From assembly GCF_013204825.1 (NCBI RefSeq), contig NZ_JABMKV010000001.1, forward strand, positions 62,001-126,000: 64,000 nucleotides of DNA. Direction: 5' to 3'. The notes beneath the pieces were generated by a model. It did no database searches and was not told the origin of the DNA. It saw only the letters and a list, made by a program, of their open reading frames with translations. Both the position numbers and the translations under genes were made by a program. Source of the stretch: Pedobacter boryungensis (GTDB lineage Bacteria > Bacteroidota > Bacteroidia > Sphingobacteriales > Sphingobacteriaceae). Shown one piece after another: positions 28,762 to 38,680 of this stretch (position 1 is its first letter; each line of letters starts with the position of its first letter).

Positions 28762-30003
28762 TTAAGAGTTAATTATTTGCTGAATAATTGAAAGAAATTT
28801 CTCTTTCTCGGTTTCCCAATTTAATTTTTCTTTTGCATATAGTTCAGATTGAGCCTGATGTTGAACTAATAAATCTATATGTTCAATGTAGTTTTTTAAA
28901 ATTGAAGCAAGGCTAGCTGAATTTTTTTTCTCATAAATAGCTCCCATATTAGGAAAAGCTTCCATAAACTGTTTCTGAGCTGTTGTATCAGATGCGACAA
29001 TAGCTAAGCCAGCTTGTGTATAGGTGAAAATTTTATTACTCAAAGCGATGTCATTATTAATAGAAAATCCTGGTTCAGTCGCTAAACCAATATCGAATTT
29101 ACTTGCAAACCTAGTTAATTCTGTAGATTCTATAGGTGGATGAAAGATAATTTTAGGAAGCTGATTAAAATTTAGATGTTGTATAATTTGATCTAATTCT
29201 GTTTTAACTTGCTTGCTTAAATATCCTAGTATGTGAAATTCTATTTTTTCATTTTCTATAATTTTTAAGGCACCAAATACATCTTGTAAACCTCTAGATA
29301 ATCCAACATTTTGTGAGAACCAGAATAATTTTAATGGTTCATTATTGTTATTTCTCGTAATCAATTCTGTATCATTTTTTGGAAAAACATTTAATACAGT
29401 ATTGAATGTTAAGGATGGAAAGAATGATTCATATTTTTTCGCGATTTCTGGACTGCTAGTTGTTAAATAATTAACCTGAGGAAAATATTTCTCTTCAAGG
29501 TATTTTTTTAAGCGAACATCATCGTTTAAATTATCATCACTCATTTCGTAGCGATGTAAATCTTCTGCATCAAAACCACATTTTGCATTATTATGTTTTG
29601 CAGCTAAAACTGCTGCGGGTAATGCTGCTAAATTATGTGCAATATAAAGATCGCCAGGTGTATGCTTTGCTTTTTTAACCAACTGAAAAGTACATCGCCC
29701 TATAGCTAACTCGGCTAAATTATTATTAAAGCCAAGTGATTTAATCAATTTTTGAGCAATTTTTAAGATAACACGAGTTCTCCAATAAGTTACTTTTTCT
29801 TTTAAAGGGTCTCCACCAATTCTTATTGCTTTCCACTTTTTTTGAGGAAGTAATTTTTCATCTAAATTTGTAGCCCAATTGTTCCAATATTGATAAATAA
29901 CAGTGACATTATAACCAGCTTCAATTAATGCATCAGCCTCTTTTACCAATCTTGGATTTAGAGAAGGCTGACCCGAGGTAATAAGAACAATATTTCTAGA
30001 CAC
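28762..30003 (-). CDS. GT-B glycosyltransferase
   Basis: A 413-residue protein with the N-terminal VLITSGQPSLNPRLVKEADAL, a motif shared by a GT4-like subgroup of polysaccharide loci, and a donor domain with LFWFSQNVGLSRGLQDVFGAL, FHILGYLSK and KIFTYTQAGLAIVASDT. It is assigned as a glycosyltransferase of unknown specificity. It begins 17 nt after the upstream GT gene. Confidence 0.75.
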   Translation of the reverse strand: MSRNIVLITSGQPSLNPRLVKEADALIEAGYNVTVIYQYWNNWATNLDEKLLPQKKWKAIRIGGDPLKEKVTYWRTRVILKIAQKLIKSLGFNNNLAELAIGRCTFQLVKKAKHTPGDLYIAHNLAALPAAVLAAKHNNAKCGFDAEDLHRYEMSDDNLNDDVRLKKYLEEKYFPQVNYLTTSSPEIAKKYESFFPSLTFNTVLNVFPKNDTELITRNNNNEPLKLFWFSQNVGLSRGLQDVFGALKIIENEKIEFHILGYLSKQVKTELDQIIQHLNFNQLPKIIFHPPIESTELTRFASKFDIGLATEPGFSINNDIALSNKIFTYTQAGLAIVASDTTAQKQFMEAFPNMGAIYEKKNSASLASILKNYIEHIDLLVQHQAQSELYAKEKLNWETEKEKFLSIIQQIINS

Positions 30004-30020
30004 TTAAATTTTGATAGAAA

Positions 30021-31034
30021 TTAATTTTTATTAATTCTTGCTTCATAAATTTTTAGGTATTCAGAAACAATACTATCACTACTAAATCTGCGCATTGCTG
30101 TTTGGAAAACAGTTTCTCTATTTATTGAATCTAATTTACCAATTGCAACAACCATATCATCTTGTGTAGTACATACAAATCCTGTAATATTATCATCTAC
30201 CACTTCAGGAACAGATCCTCTAGAAAATCCTATTACTGGTGTACCACAAGCCATTGCTTCTGCCATTACAATACCAAAAGGTTCATTCCACTGAATAGGC
30301 ATTAAAAATGCTAATGCATTGCCTAATAAAGCATTTTTTTCTATATCATTAACTGGTCCAATATATTCAATTTCTCCTGAAAGGAAAGGTTTAACCTTTT
30401 GATTAAAATACTCTTCTTCATTTGGTGGAATGTTACCAGCTATAATTAATCTTTTATTTGCTTTTTTAGCGACTTCAATTGCAATGTGCGTTCCTTTAAT
30501 ATATTCTATTCTACCTAAAAAAACTAAGGGAGCATCTTCATTATACTCAAATTTTGGATGATAGGTAAGTATCGGAAAACCATTATAAACGGTTGCAGCA
30601 ACTGCAAAAGGTTTAATTTGATTAGAAATATAATCGCTACAACCTGTGAAACTCAATGTATGTTTTTTACTTAAAAATACTGCTTTTCTAATTTGAGATA
30701 ACGTTGGTTCTCGCTGATAAGACATTATTTTAGGAGTATTAGAACTTAAAAATGGCAAAAGATTTATTAGCCGACCGAAGCTATGAATAACATCTGGTTT
30801 GAAACTTTTCAACTTGTTTATGGTGAGTATATTTTGTAAGGTGGCTATCCTCGTATTTTGATTTTTATACTTGATTAAAGGTACCTCTACTTTAGAATCA
30901 GGATGAGCAATTAAAATTACTTCATGTCCTCTCTCTTTAAGCCCATGGACTAAAAAATCTATAATGCGTTCAATTCCGCCATAATTTAAAGGAGGTATTG
31001 GAATAAATGGATCGGCAATTATTGCTATTTTCAT
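30021..31034 (-). CDS. Family 4 glycosyltransferase (tandem paralogue A)
   Basis: A 337-residue compact GT4. NYGGIERIIDFLVHGLKERGHEV is the donor-independent N-terminal signature, and PLVFLGRIEYIKGTHIAIEVA and EPFGIVMAEAMACGTPVIGF (E-x7-E) are in the donor domain. It is nearly the same length as the neighbouring gene at 31031 and aligns with it along its length (for example NALLGNALAFLMP against NALLNQALALIIP), so the pair looks like an old tandem duplication. It overlaps that gene by 4 nt. Confidence 0.85.
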   Translation of the reverse strand: MKIAIIADPFIPIPPLNYGGIERIIDFLVHGLKERGHEVILIAHPDSKVEVPLIKYKNQNTRIATLQNILTINKLKSFKPDVIHSFGRLINLLPFLSSNTPKIMSYQREPTLSQIRKAVFLSKKHTLSFTGCSDYISNQIKPFAVAATVYNGFPILTYHPKFEYNEDAPLVFLGRIEYIKGTHIAIEVAKKANKRLIIAGNIPPNEEEYFNQKVKPFLSGEIEYIGPVNDIEKNALLGNALAFLMPIQWNEPFGIVMAEAMACGTPVIGFSRGSVPEVVDDNITGFVCTTQDDMVVAIGKLDSINRETVFQTAMRRFSSDSIVSEYLKIYEARINKN

Positions 31035-32053
31035 TTATTTATTGAATTTTCATACAAACTTTGGTAATTTAATGCCATCGTTTTAGATGTGTATTTTTGC
31101 TCAAAATAAGTTCTACAGTTTTGTCGATTAATAAGATTAATTTTAAGGACCGTATCAATCAAATCTTCTATTGTATCCCCAATAAAACCATTCACTCCAT
31201 TTGTTATATATTCTGGAAAGCAAAATCGATTATAACTAATTACAGGACAGCCACAAGCATTTGCCTCGATCATAGTTGTATTAAATGCTTCACTGTCTTT
31301 TGTTGGTATAATTAGTGCAAGTGCTTGATTTAGCAGTGCGTTTTTTTGCGCATCATTTACTTCGCCAATAAATTTTATGTTTTTATCGTCCAAATATTTG
31401 CCTACGTTTTCGTTAAACCATTCTTTTTCATGTGGATAATCACCAATTTTTCCTGCAATTATTAATTTTCTATTTGATTTTCTTGAGATTTCAATAGCAT
31501 CTATTAAGCCTTTTCCTGGTCCAATTCGACAAATGATAACTAAGGGATTATCATTTGTAATAGGTGCATTATCAAATGAATATTTAGAAATTGGTAATCC
31601 ATTATTAACGTAATGCCAATTTCCTCCTAGAGATTGGTACCTATCTTGAATCCATTTTCCACATGGACTAAAAGTTAAATTTTTTGGTTTCATGCGTTGA
31701 AAATTATGAAATCCACTTTCCAAATCAGCCATATGAAACGTGTGTAACTTTCGCGTTTTGCTATATATTATGGGAGCAAAATATAATAATCGACCATGGT
31801 TATGAACAACATCATATTTTGTACTTATTAAATGTTTCCATACTGTTTTTAATGTTTTTTTTCTATCTAAATACGTTCCAATTGGGATATGTTTAACTTG
31901 ATTAGTGAAACTGGATTCATCATGGCCCATAAATGTAACATCATGGCCTAGAAGAATTAATTCATCCATTAAATATTCTACAATCCTTTCAGAACCCCCA
32001 ATAGTTTTTGCAGGAAGTGGAGTAACAGGATTAAGAATTTGAAGAATTTTCAT
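31031..32053 (-). CDS. Family 4 glycosyltransferase (tandem paralogue B)
   Basis: A 340-residue compact GT4, collinear with the 30021 gene product. It has TIGGSERIVEYLMDELILLGHDV, PLVIICRIGPGKGLIDAIEIS and SEAFNTTMIEANACGCPVIS. The donor-site loop is diverged from its paralogue (SEAFNTTMIEA against NEPFGIVMAEA), which suggests a different donor or acceptor. Overlaps the upstream gene by 23 nt. Confidence 0.83.
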   Translation of the reverse strand: MKILQILNPVTPLPAKTIGGSERIVEYLMDELILLGHDVTFMGHDESSFTNQVKHIPIGTYLDRKKTLKTVWKHLISTKYDVVHNHGRLLYFAPIIYSKTRKLHTFHMADLESGFHNFQRMKPKNLTFSPCGKWIQDRYQSLGGNWHYVNNGLPISKYSFDNAPITNDNPLVIICRIGPGKGLIDAIEISRKSNRKLIIAGKIGDYPHEKEWFNENVGKYLDDKNIKFIGEVNDAQKNALLNQALALIIPTKDSEAFNTTMIEANACGCPVISYNRFCFPEYITNGVNGFIGDTIEDLIDTVLKINLINRQNCRTYFEQKYTSKTMALNYQSLYENSINK

Positions 32054-33044
32054 TCGCTGTATCGTTATAAATTGTTACGTATTTTTGAGCACAAATTTCA
32101 AGCGTTAAATTTTCCAATATGAAACTCCTTGAATTGAACTCATTGTTATTTAATTTAATAATAAACTTATCAAGCATTAGAGGAAAATCTGAAATCCCTT
32201 TAAATTTAACACCGCATCTTTCATCCCAATAAGGAACAGAACTTACAGGCTCAAACTTTACTTTATTCGGGTAATAAGCCGGATCTTGCCAATAACCGCC
32301 TCTATCCCAAGCTAATATCGGTGTATTTGTTGATAGAATTTGCTGATAAGCAATACCTTGAGATTCATGTGTACATAAAAAAATTACTGCTTTACAAATT
32401 TTTAATTCATCCATTAAATCTGAAGGCTGATAGCTACCATATTTTATATAATGATAACTTAAGCCTTTATCTTCTAATTGTTTAATAAGTGGTGCCAGTA
32501 GATCATCTTGAAATTTATTATTCTCCCACCGTATTTTATCGTAAATTAAAAAATCAACATTTAAATTCTCTCCTTTAATTTTGTCCGACCATTTTTCGCT
32601 ATCAATTCCAACGGGCCATGCCATTACTTTATCGTGGTAATAAGGTTCGCACATTGCCTGCATCCACGGACCTGGCACCAACATTTTTTTAACATTCGGA
32701 TAAATTTTAAAAAGATCTGGACAGTCTATTGGATGAGAAAATACACCTGCACCAAAAAGAATTGGGTTTTTAAATTTTTTCTCAAAAATTAAATGTGGTT
32801 TCCCAATTACACCAATTAATTCATTTGGATGATTTTTGGTATATTTATAATCATTAAAACGATAAGGGATTTTTAATTTATCTAATCCATGCATTAATTC
32901 TAAAGCAACCATCATCACACCACCAGGTCTTTGTTTACCTCTAATTATCCTTCTAATAATTTTTCTTGGATAACGATCATATTTAAACCAACGATCTGCT
33001 TCTGGTTCTTCGTAAAAAATATTTATGGGTTTAGTGCTGTTCAT
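32031..33044 (-). CDS. Putative GT-B glycosyltransferase
   Basis: A 337-residue protein that I recognise only at the fold level. It has KQRPGGVMMVALELMHGLDKL near the N terminus, VPGPWMQAMCEPYY and WPVGIDSEKW in the middle, and AVIFLCTHESQGIAYQQILS with TPILAWDRGGYWQDP in the donor half. The last segments resemble the nucleotide-sugar site of GT4-like enzymes, with E-x-Q-G in place of the usual E-x-F-G. Its setting among overlapping glycosyltransferase genes supports the call. Confidence 0.65.
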   Translation of the reverse strand: MNSTKPINIFYEEPEADRWFKYDRYPRKIIRRIIRGKQRPGGVMMVALELMHGLDKLKIPYRFNDYKYTKNHPNELIGVIGKPHLIFEKKFKNPILFGAGVFSHPIDCPDLFKIYPNVKKMLVPGPWMQAMCEPYYHDKVMAWPVGIDSEKWSDKIKGENLNVDFLIYDKIRWENNKFQDDLLAPLIKQLEDKGLSYHYIKYGSYQPSDLMDELKICKAVIFLCTHESQGIAYQQILSTNTPILAWDRGGYWQDPAYYPNKVKFEPVSSVPYWDERCGVKFKGISDFPLMLDKFIIKLNNNEFNSRSFILENLTLEICAQKYVTIYNDTANENSSNS

Positions 33045-33973
33045 TTTGCTAGTAACTTACGTCTTAAACCTAATAATCTCTCAGTGTTTTTAAATCCCAT
33101 TTTTCTGTATAAAGACCCCAAAATACCTTTTTGAGGAATTTTAAAATGGGGATTTAATTCATAAATCCAATTTACAATTTCATTGGCTTCAGTAATATGA
33201 TTTAAAGCAACCCAATGAGCCAAAGGCCATAAAACATCACAAGCGGCATTTTTTCTATTTTGAGTAAGTTTTCCGCTTAATTGTAAATGTGATAATATTT
33301 TTTTATAAATGTTTAAATGTTGCCAATTCGTAACTTGAGCTTTTAATCCTCTGTAATTTGCCTGCATTTGGTCAGTGTGTTTTACCCAATAACCAGCACA
33401 GCCAGGCACATGTACTATTTTCGGTTCAAGCAATCCATATTCTAAAAGGAACATTCTATCTTCTCTAAACGCAAAGTCAGGTCTGCGTGGTACCTTTTTT
33501 ACAAGTTCAGTTTTAAATAGCATCCCTAAAAAGTGACTGCCATAACTATTGCCAAGTTGTATAGTTAAAAAATCATTCCACGGAGCATTAATTTCTGGGG
33601 ATTTAATGATTTCTGTTGTATTTTCAACATATACATCTACTCCAGAATACACTAAATCTGCATTGTTTTGTTCTGCTGCAATAAATTGTTTGTCAATTAT
33701 TCCTTCTATAAGAAAATCATCACTGTCTAAAAAACGAATATACTTTCCACTAGCTATAGCAATCCCATTATTTATGGCATATGTCTGACCTTGATTAGCT
33801 TGCTTAATTTTAATAATATTATCCTGCTTCTCTAACCATTCCCAAGTCCCATCAGTACTTCCGTCATCTACAACAATAATTTCGGTTGAGCAATTCGCAT
33901 TGAGACAACTATTAATCGCTCTTGGAAGACACCACAATCGATTATAAGCAGGTATGATTATACTTACATCCAT
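33041..33973 (-). CDS. Family 2 glycosyltransferase
   Basis: A 310-residue GT-A enzyme with VSIIIPAYNRLWCLPRAINS at the N terminus, IIVVDDGSTDGTWEWLE, QGQTYAINNGI and the DxD motif FLDSDDFLIEG near residues 82-92. The C-terminal third is less conserved and probably holds the acceptor site. It abuts the GT8-like gene by one base, in the polysaccharide operon. Confidence 0.87.
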   Translation of the reverse strand: MDVSIIIPAYNRLWCLPRAINSCLNANCSTEIIVVDDGSTDGTWEWLEKQDNIIKIKQANQGQTYAINNGIAIASGKYIRFLDSDDFLIEGIIDKQFIAAEQNNADLVYSGVDVYVENTTEIIKSPEINAPWNDFLTIQLGNSYGSHFLGMLFKTELVKKVPRRPDFAFREDRMFLLEYGLLEPKIVHVPGCAGYWVKHTDQMQANYRGLKAQVTNWQHLNIYKKILSHLQLSGKLTQNRKNAACDVLWPLAHWVALNHITEANEIVNWIYELNPHFKIPQKGILGSLYRKMGFKNTERLLGLRRKLLAK

Positions 33974-34941
33974 TAAACTATTCTTTCGGATTTTACAATT
34001 TTTCTAGTACCAAAAATTACTCTATAAATTGGTCTAAATAATTTCTTGAACTTATTTTTTATTCTTTCTGGAGATTCAATAAGTAATTTGGCATAAGCTT
34101 TTGCTGACCAATTTAACTTGTTTTTTAGCTTTTTATCTAAAAGATAAACTTCCCTTTTATAAGGATAATGTTGTGTATAATACCCTAAAAAATGTACTAC
34201 TATTGGCTCCACTTTTTCAAATGGATACCAATCTTGGTGCAATGGACTGGGTTTTGGAGGATTTAACATCCACCTTTTACCAGTAATTACATCAATTTCA
34301 TATCCACCTGGACATGCTTGTGGATCACTCATTATTGTTCCATCATCCACTAATGGGGTCATTTCATAAAGTTGCATAGCTAATGCCATTAATACTTCAT
34401 CATTTGGCCTATTTCGCAATCTCACAAAACCAATTTTATCATAATCTTTTTCTAACTCCCGAGCTTTAGCATATACTTTAGAAGCCATTTTTCCTTTTTC
34501 GAGATAATATATTCCACCATTAAATTTAGGAATATGGGGGATGTTAAATTGCTTACAAATCTCTTTAATTTCTCCAAACCACTCTCCGTCTGCGATATAT
34601 CCGCCGACTACAGATACAGATTTGCCTTTAAATCGTTCAAACAAATTATCCAGGTTACCGAAAATCAAACAATCGCTATCTATAAATAAAGTTTGTCCTT
34701 CTGGTGCAAGTTTATCTAAGTGTAATTTAGGAGAAAAACCTTCGCCAAGTTCTCCCTTTTTTACGGTAATAATTTTAGCATATTTTAATACATCTTCCTC
34801 AACCAAATGGGGTAAATCGGTTACAATGAAAAATGTGATATCAGATTTTTGATGCCATAAATAGAACGACCTTGCTAAATTAACTGCTAAATCAACATAC
34901 AATTTTTTGCCTGTAGCAATAGTTAAAATATTTCTATTCAT
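33973..34941 (-). CDS. GT8-like nucleotide-sugar transferase
   Basis: A 322-residue protein with GT-A features: IATGKKLYVDLAVNLARSF at the N terminus, the DxD-type TLFIDSDCLIFGNLDNLF near residues 84-101, and FNGGIYYLEKG, which is the FNAG/GV position of GT8 enzymes, then a HFLGYY histidine motif near the C terminus. I assign it as GT8-like or a close nucleotide-diphospho-sugar transferase; substrate unknown. Overlaps the next upstream gene by 8 nt. Confidence 0.7.
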   Translation of the reverse strand: MNRNILTIATGKKLYVDLAVNLARSFYLWHQKSDITFFIVTDLPHLVEEDVLKYAKIITVKKGELGEGFSPKLHLDKLAPEGQTLFIDSDCLIFGNLDNLFERFKGKSVSVVGGYIADGEWFGEIKEICKQFNIPHIPKFNGGIYYLEKGKMASKVYAKARELEKDYDKIGFVRLRNRPNDEVLMALAMQLYEMTPLVDDGTIMSDPQACPGGYEIDVITGKRWMLNPPKPSPLHQDWYPFEKVEPIVVHFLGYYTQHYPYKREVYLLDKKLKNKLNWSAKAYAKLLIESPERIKNKFKKLFRPIYRVIFGTRKIVKSERIV

Positions 34942-35797
34942 CCTTTAATGTGACGTTAGCAGTTCTAATAATTCTAAAACAATATTCGTATACTTTGTTA
35001 TTTGATAATTGTTTGGTTGCTAGTTTAATAAAAGTCAAAAGTAACTTACCAATCATAGTGAGCTTACGAAATAATGATGGTGGTGCTATAATAGATATAT
35101 GTGTTTTCGTTTTATTTTCAATTGAATTCGTCATGTGCCAGTTTCTTGCTGTGCTTTCTAAATACCCTTCATGAGAAATGTGAGATTTATCTACAGGATC
35201 TAAAATGACACATTTTTTATTTTCTGCTTCAAATTTTCTAGTCAAAAAATTTTCAAAACCATCTTCTCCTAATTTGTTTCCTTTAGGTGCGTTTTCTAAT
35301 GCATCAAAAGCAGATTGAATGTGTTGGGTATTGCATAAGCATGGGTTAGCAGAAAAACCGAATGTGGTTTCATACATATTATTAGATAAATCTTTTATTT
35401 TTTGCTCAGCTGTTAAAACTCCAGTTTTGCTTAGCACAATTTCTACCCAGTTATCATTATTTTGTAGTGAATTTAATAATTCTCCGATATTTAATTTTTT
35501 ATGGAACTGCCAATCATCTTCCAGCCAAAAAAAATAAGGAGTATCGACTTGTTTTAGTGCATTTATAATGTTTTTTACATAGCCATTTCTGTGCACTTGT
35601 TGTACAATAAGGGTTGGAGAAATTTCATCTATTATTTGAGAATTAACTTTGCCATCAATTGCTAAAATTATTTTATCAAATTGATAATCGCAATTTTCTA
35701 TAAAAGATTTAAAAGTGTTAATCAAAAGATGTTCTCTACTTTCACAAGTAAAGATAACCAAGATTGCTCTTGAATCAACTAAACTTTCGTTGCCCAT
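34934..35797 (-). CDS. GT-A-fold glycosyltransferase
   Basis: A 287-residue protein starting after a short lead with AILVIFTCESREHLLINTF, then DKIILAIDGK and the acidic motif YFFWLEDDWQFHKKL near residues 92-106. The LEDDW element resembles the E-D-D metal-binding site of GT13-like and some GT2 enzymes. Family assignment below the fold level is uncertain. It overlaps the FkbM gene by 19 nt. Confidence 0.65.
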   Translation of the reverse strand: MGNESLVDSRAILVIFTCESREHLLINTFKSFIENCDYQFDKIILAIDGKVNSQIIDEISPTLIVQQVHRNGYVKNIINALKQVDTPYFFWLEDDWQFHKKLNIGELLNSLQNNDNWVEIVLSKTGVLTAEQKIKDLSNNMYETTFGFSANPCLCNTQHIQSAFDALENAPKGNKLGEDGFENFLTRKFEAENKKCVILDPVDKSHISHEGYLESTARNWHMTNSIENKTKTHISIIAPPSLFRKLTMIGKLLLTFIKLATKQLSNNKVYEYCFRIIRTANVTLKDE

Positions 35798-36624
35798 AAG
35801 TTTTGTTCTAGTATATTATCTTGTCCGATAAAATCAATGTTATTTATATCTTTAATGTGATATCCATTATCTCTAAATAACATAATTAGATCATCAGCTC
35901 CCTTAAAAGCTTTAGGGATATATTCGAAAATGATATCTTTTGGATATATATTTTGGCCAAACAGTTCTTTAAAAACATGGATCTCATGACCCTCTACATC
36001 TATTTTTATTAAATCTATATTGAAGATGCCATTCGTTTTAAGTATATCAGGTAAACTTAATGTTGCTGCTAAATAATTGTCTAATCCTACATTTTCCAAT
36101 TCGTGATTAATCATTGTATTTCCCATATTCCAATATGCTGGGATATTAATGTTAACGACATTTTTTGAAGATCCTACAGCGCCTAAAATAGGTTTAACAT
36201 TCTTGAAATTATTAACTTGAATGTTATTTAGTAAGTATGTGAAAGTTTTTGGATTAACTTCTATCGCAAATATTTTTTTTTCAAGAGAATTATCATCCTT
36301 TGAACACTCTAAAGCATACTGACCAATATGTGCACCAATATCAAAAACTACTGAAGAATTTTTACTTAATCTTTTAAATAATTCAACACTTTTTATTTCA
36401 TAATTACCATGTAGATAGATCTGATGCTGAACCCAGTCTGTAACATCTAGTACAAGTTTAAGACCTGAAGGTGTTGTATATTTTAAAAGATCAAGATTCC
36501 AGAATTTGCGAATAATATTCTGTATTCTTAACCTACATGGAAATTCTTTGGAAATTGCTAACCGATATAAAAGATTATGCTTCCATTGTGCTCCTGGTAC
36601 TTTTATGATACTTTCTTTTTCCAT
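35779..36624 (-). CDS. FkbM-family methyltransferase (second copy)
   Basis: A 281-residue SAM-dependent methyltransferase. VVFDIGAHIGQYALECSK, IFAIEVNPKTFTYLLNNI and IDLIKIDVEGHEIHVFKELFG are the FkbM hallmarks. It differs clearly from the FkbM protein at 26651, so the two probably act on different sugars or positions. A 104-nt gap separates it from the GT2 gene at 36729, one of the larger gaps inside the operon. Confidence 0.84.
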   Translation of the reverse strand: MEKESIIKVPGAQWKHNLLYRLAISKEFPCRLRIQNIIRKFWNLDLLKYTTPSGLKLVLDVTDWVQHQIYLHGNYEIKSVELFKRLSKNSSVVFDIGAHIGQYALECSKDDNSLEKKIFAIEVNPKTFTYLLNNIQVNNFKNVKPILGAVGSSKNVVNINIPAYWNMGNTMINHELENVGLDNYLAATLSLPDILKTNGIFNIDLIKIDVEGHEIHVFKELFGQNIYPKDIIFEYIPKAFKGADDLIMLFRDNGYHIKDINNIDFIGQDNILEQNLWATKV

Positions 36625-36728
36625 GAGTAATTAAATATATAAATTAATTATACTCTCTTTCAACAAATTAGATCTTTTTTAATGAAATCTCTATGGGCAA
36701 TTCTCTATGTTTTTTTTCACGCTAAACG

Positions 36729-37703
36729 CTATTTAAAGCGCCAATAATTAATCAATCTAACTAGTTTCCAGCCTAAAAAATTACTTAGAAAAGTGCTAAC
36801 TGGTCCTGCTAAATATTTTATTTGTTTTACGCCCATTTCTTCAGCTTTGCTAACAGCTTTTTTAGATATACTTTTAAATTTAGGATAAGTTGCTGTAGCT
36901 ATTTGTTGATAATGTAAAGAAAAGACTTTATGAAGTAGAGCAAGATCAATTTTGTCTTTAAGATGGTTAAATTTTAAATCAGTAGCATTTAGCATAGATT
37001 CAAAACCTTTAAAAGTTAATTGAGCAGAGAGATTTTTATTTTTAAAGTGTTGTCTGTAATAATTTAATGCGCCTGGAGCATAACAAATGCCACTTGCTTT
37101 TAGAATTACTCTACAGAAATATTCACCGTCATCATCCATGCTTAAACTTTCGTTCCATGGCCCAGCAATCTCTAGTATAGATTTTGGACATAGCCAAGAA
37201 TGAATAGTTACCATTCCCCCGTAGTTGGATCCAATGAAGTTACCACCGAATAATTTATGAACAAAATCTAAGTTATCACCACAATACCCATCGGTCCATG
37301 AATTTATAGGCTCTTTTAAAAGAATATTTTCTCCATCATTAAAATATACTGTAGAACAAATACTTAAATATCCTTCATTCTGTTCTAATAACTTAACTTG
37401 AAGCTCAATTTTTTCTCGATTAATTAAATCATCAGCATCCAAAAATTGAATATATTTTCCTTTTGCAATAGCTAAACCATTATTTCTAGCAGCACTAGCA
37501 CCTTTATTTTCTTGTTTTACGACAATTATATTTTCCGATTCGTACTTTTTGGCGATTTGATAGGAATTATCAGTAGAGCCGTCATCAATAATAATGATTT
37601 CTGTATGTGACCAGGTTTGATTAATTACACACTCTATCGTTTCAACTAAATGATTTTCGGCATTATATAATGGAATAATTATCGAAACGAGTGGAGAGGT
37701 CAT
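36729..37703 (-). CDS. Family 2 glycosyltransferase
   Basis: A GT-A enzyme of about 324 residues from the start chosen here: ATG at 37703 in an ATGA overlap with the acyltransferase stop (TGA at 37702-37700). The start gives MTSPLVSIIIPLYNAE, the usual GT2 beginning. The longer frame from 37778 would overlap the upstream gene by 79 nt. IIIIDDGSTDNSYQIA and the DxD QFLDADDLI are present. Inverting enzyme of unknown acceptor in the polysaccharide operon. Confidence 0.85.
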   Translation of the reverse strand: MTSPLVSIIIPLYNAENHLVETIECVINQTWSHTEIIIIDDGSTDNSYQIAKKYESENIIVVKQENKGASAARNNGLAIAKGKYIQFLDADDLINREKIELQVKLLEQNEGYLSICSTVYFNDGENILLKEPINSWTDGYCGDNLDFVHKLFGGNFIGSNYGGMVTIHSWLCPKSILEIAGPWNESLSMDDDGEYFCRVILKASGICYAPGALNYYRQHFKNKNLSAQLTFKGFESMLNATDLKFNHLKDKIDLALLHKVFSLHYQQIATATYPKFKSISKKAVSKAEEMGVKQIKYLAGPVSTFLSNFLGWKLVRLINYWRFK

Positions 37704-38680
37704 TTGTTTTTGTAAGCGATTTTTTTGGATAGTGTAATTGAGGGTTTTTCTATTAAAATATAAAAGATGTAAGCGCAAATTATCGCAATTAACAGTTGGC
37801 TTGTTAAGGTCAAAAGCTCTAAATTTTTGGGTATAGATAGCTTTTTATAAATGCCCAATAAATAAATTAATACTAATGGATGGATAATATATAGTGAGTA
37901 GGAGATTGTACCTAAAAAATCAAATATTTTTGAGATTTTCTTTATGAAAGAAACAAAAATTGCTACACCAACTATGAGGAGTAATATGCCAATATTAAAA
38001 TTTAAAAATATACTTACCGCACTAAAAACAATTGGGATCAAATATTTTTTTTCTTTTGTTAAATGATAATGCATTGTTGCAATACCTATTGCAAAAATAG
38101 GGGAGTAAGTTGTAACTAAATAACCAGAATTAGCGAATGGGATGAAAGGAGTTACTGAAAATAGCATCAGAAAACATATCCTATAATACAAATTTGTATT
38201 CAAGAAGTATAAACTCCCTATTAAAATATAAAACTGAAACTCTACACATAATGTCCAAAAGACATGGTTGTAAAAACCAAAATTAGTGAATGGCACAATA
38301 TAAAAAACGTGAGCTAAAAATTGCGCTGGAATAAAAGGAATACTATTTCCTTTAAATGATGGGATAGCGGTAAATAGCCAAAATGATAACAGCGTTAAAA
38401 TAATAGTTGTTAAATAAGCTGGATCAATTCTAATTGATCGTTTTAATAAAAAATTAAAAAAATATTTTGGATGATAATTATTCTTTATCAAAGCAAGGCA
38501 AATTACATAACCACTTACAAAAAAAAATACATGAACACCATATTGACCATAATTTAAAACCTTTGATAAGTTTTTATAGCCAACCAATGAAGAACCATAA
38601 TGACAAAGTACTACAGCTAATGCTGCAAAGCCTCTTAAAAATTGAATGCTTTGAATAAATCCTTTATGATTTTCCTGCAT
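37700..38680 (-). CDS. Acyltransferase 3 family membrane protein (OafA-like)
   Basis: A polytopic membrane O-acyltransferase with about ten spans. IQFLRGFAALAVVLCHYGSS near the N terminus has the R and H of the family's RxxAxxxVxxxH motif. GVHVFFFVSGYVIC and NHVFWTLCVEFQFYI follow. I place the start at 38680 (MQENHKGF). The frame is open back to 38731, but that adds a sequence without family similarity. It probably acetylates sugars with acetyl groups moved across the inner membrane, complementing the cytosolic WcaF-like enzyme. Confidence 0.86.
   Translation of the reverse strand: MQENHKGFIQSIQFLRGFAALAVVLCHYGSSLVGYKNLSKVLNYGQYGVHVFFFVSGYVICLALIKNNYHPKYFFNFLLKRSIRIDPAYLTTIILTLLSFWLFTAIPSFKGNSIPFIPAQFLAHVFYIVPFTNFGFYNHVFWTLCVEFQFYILIGSLYFLNTNLYYRICFLMLFSVTPFIPFANSGYLVTTYSPIFAIGIATMHYHLTKEKKYLIPIVFSAVSIFLNFNIGILLLIVGVAIFVSFIKKISKIFDFLGTISYSLYIIHPLVLIYLLGIYKKLSIPKNLELLTLTSQLLIAIICAYIFYILIEKPSITLSKKIAYKNK

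Noticed and set aside
37704..37778. Longer start of the GT2 gene at 36729
   Set aside because: It would overlap the acyltransferase by 79 nt and precede the conserved start MTSPLVSIII; the ATGA overlap at 37700-37703 is a standard coupling site.
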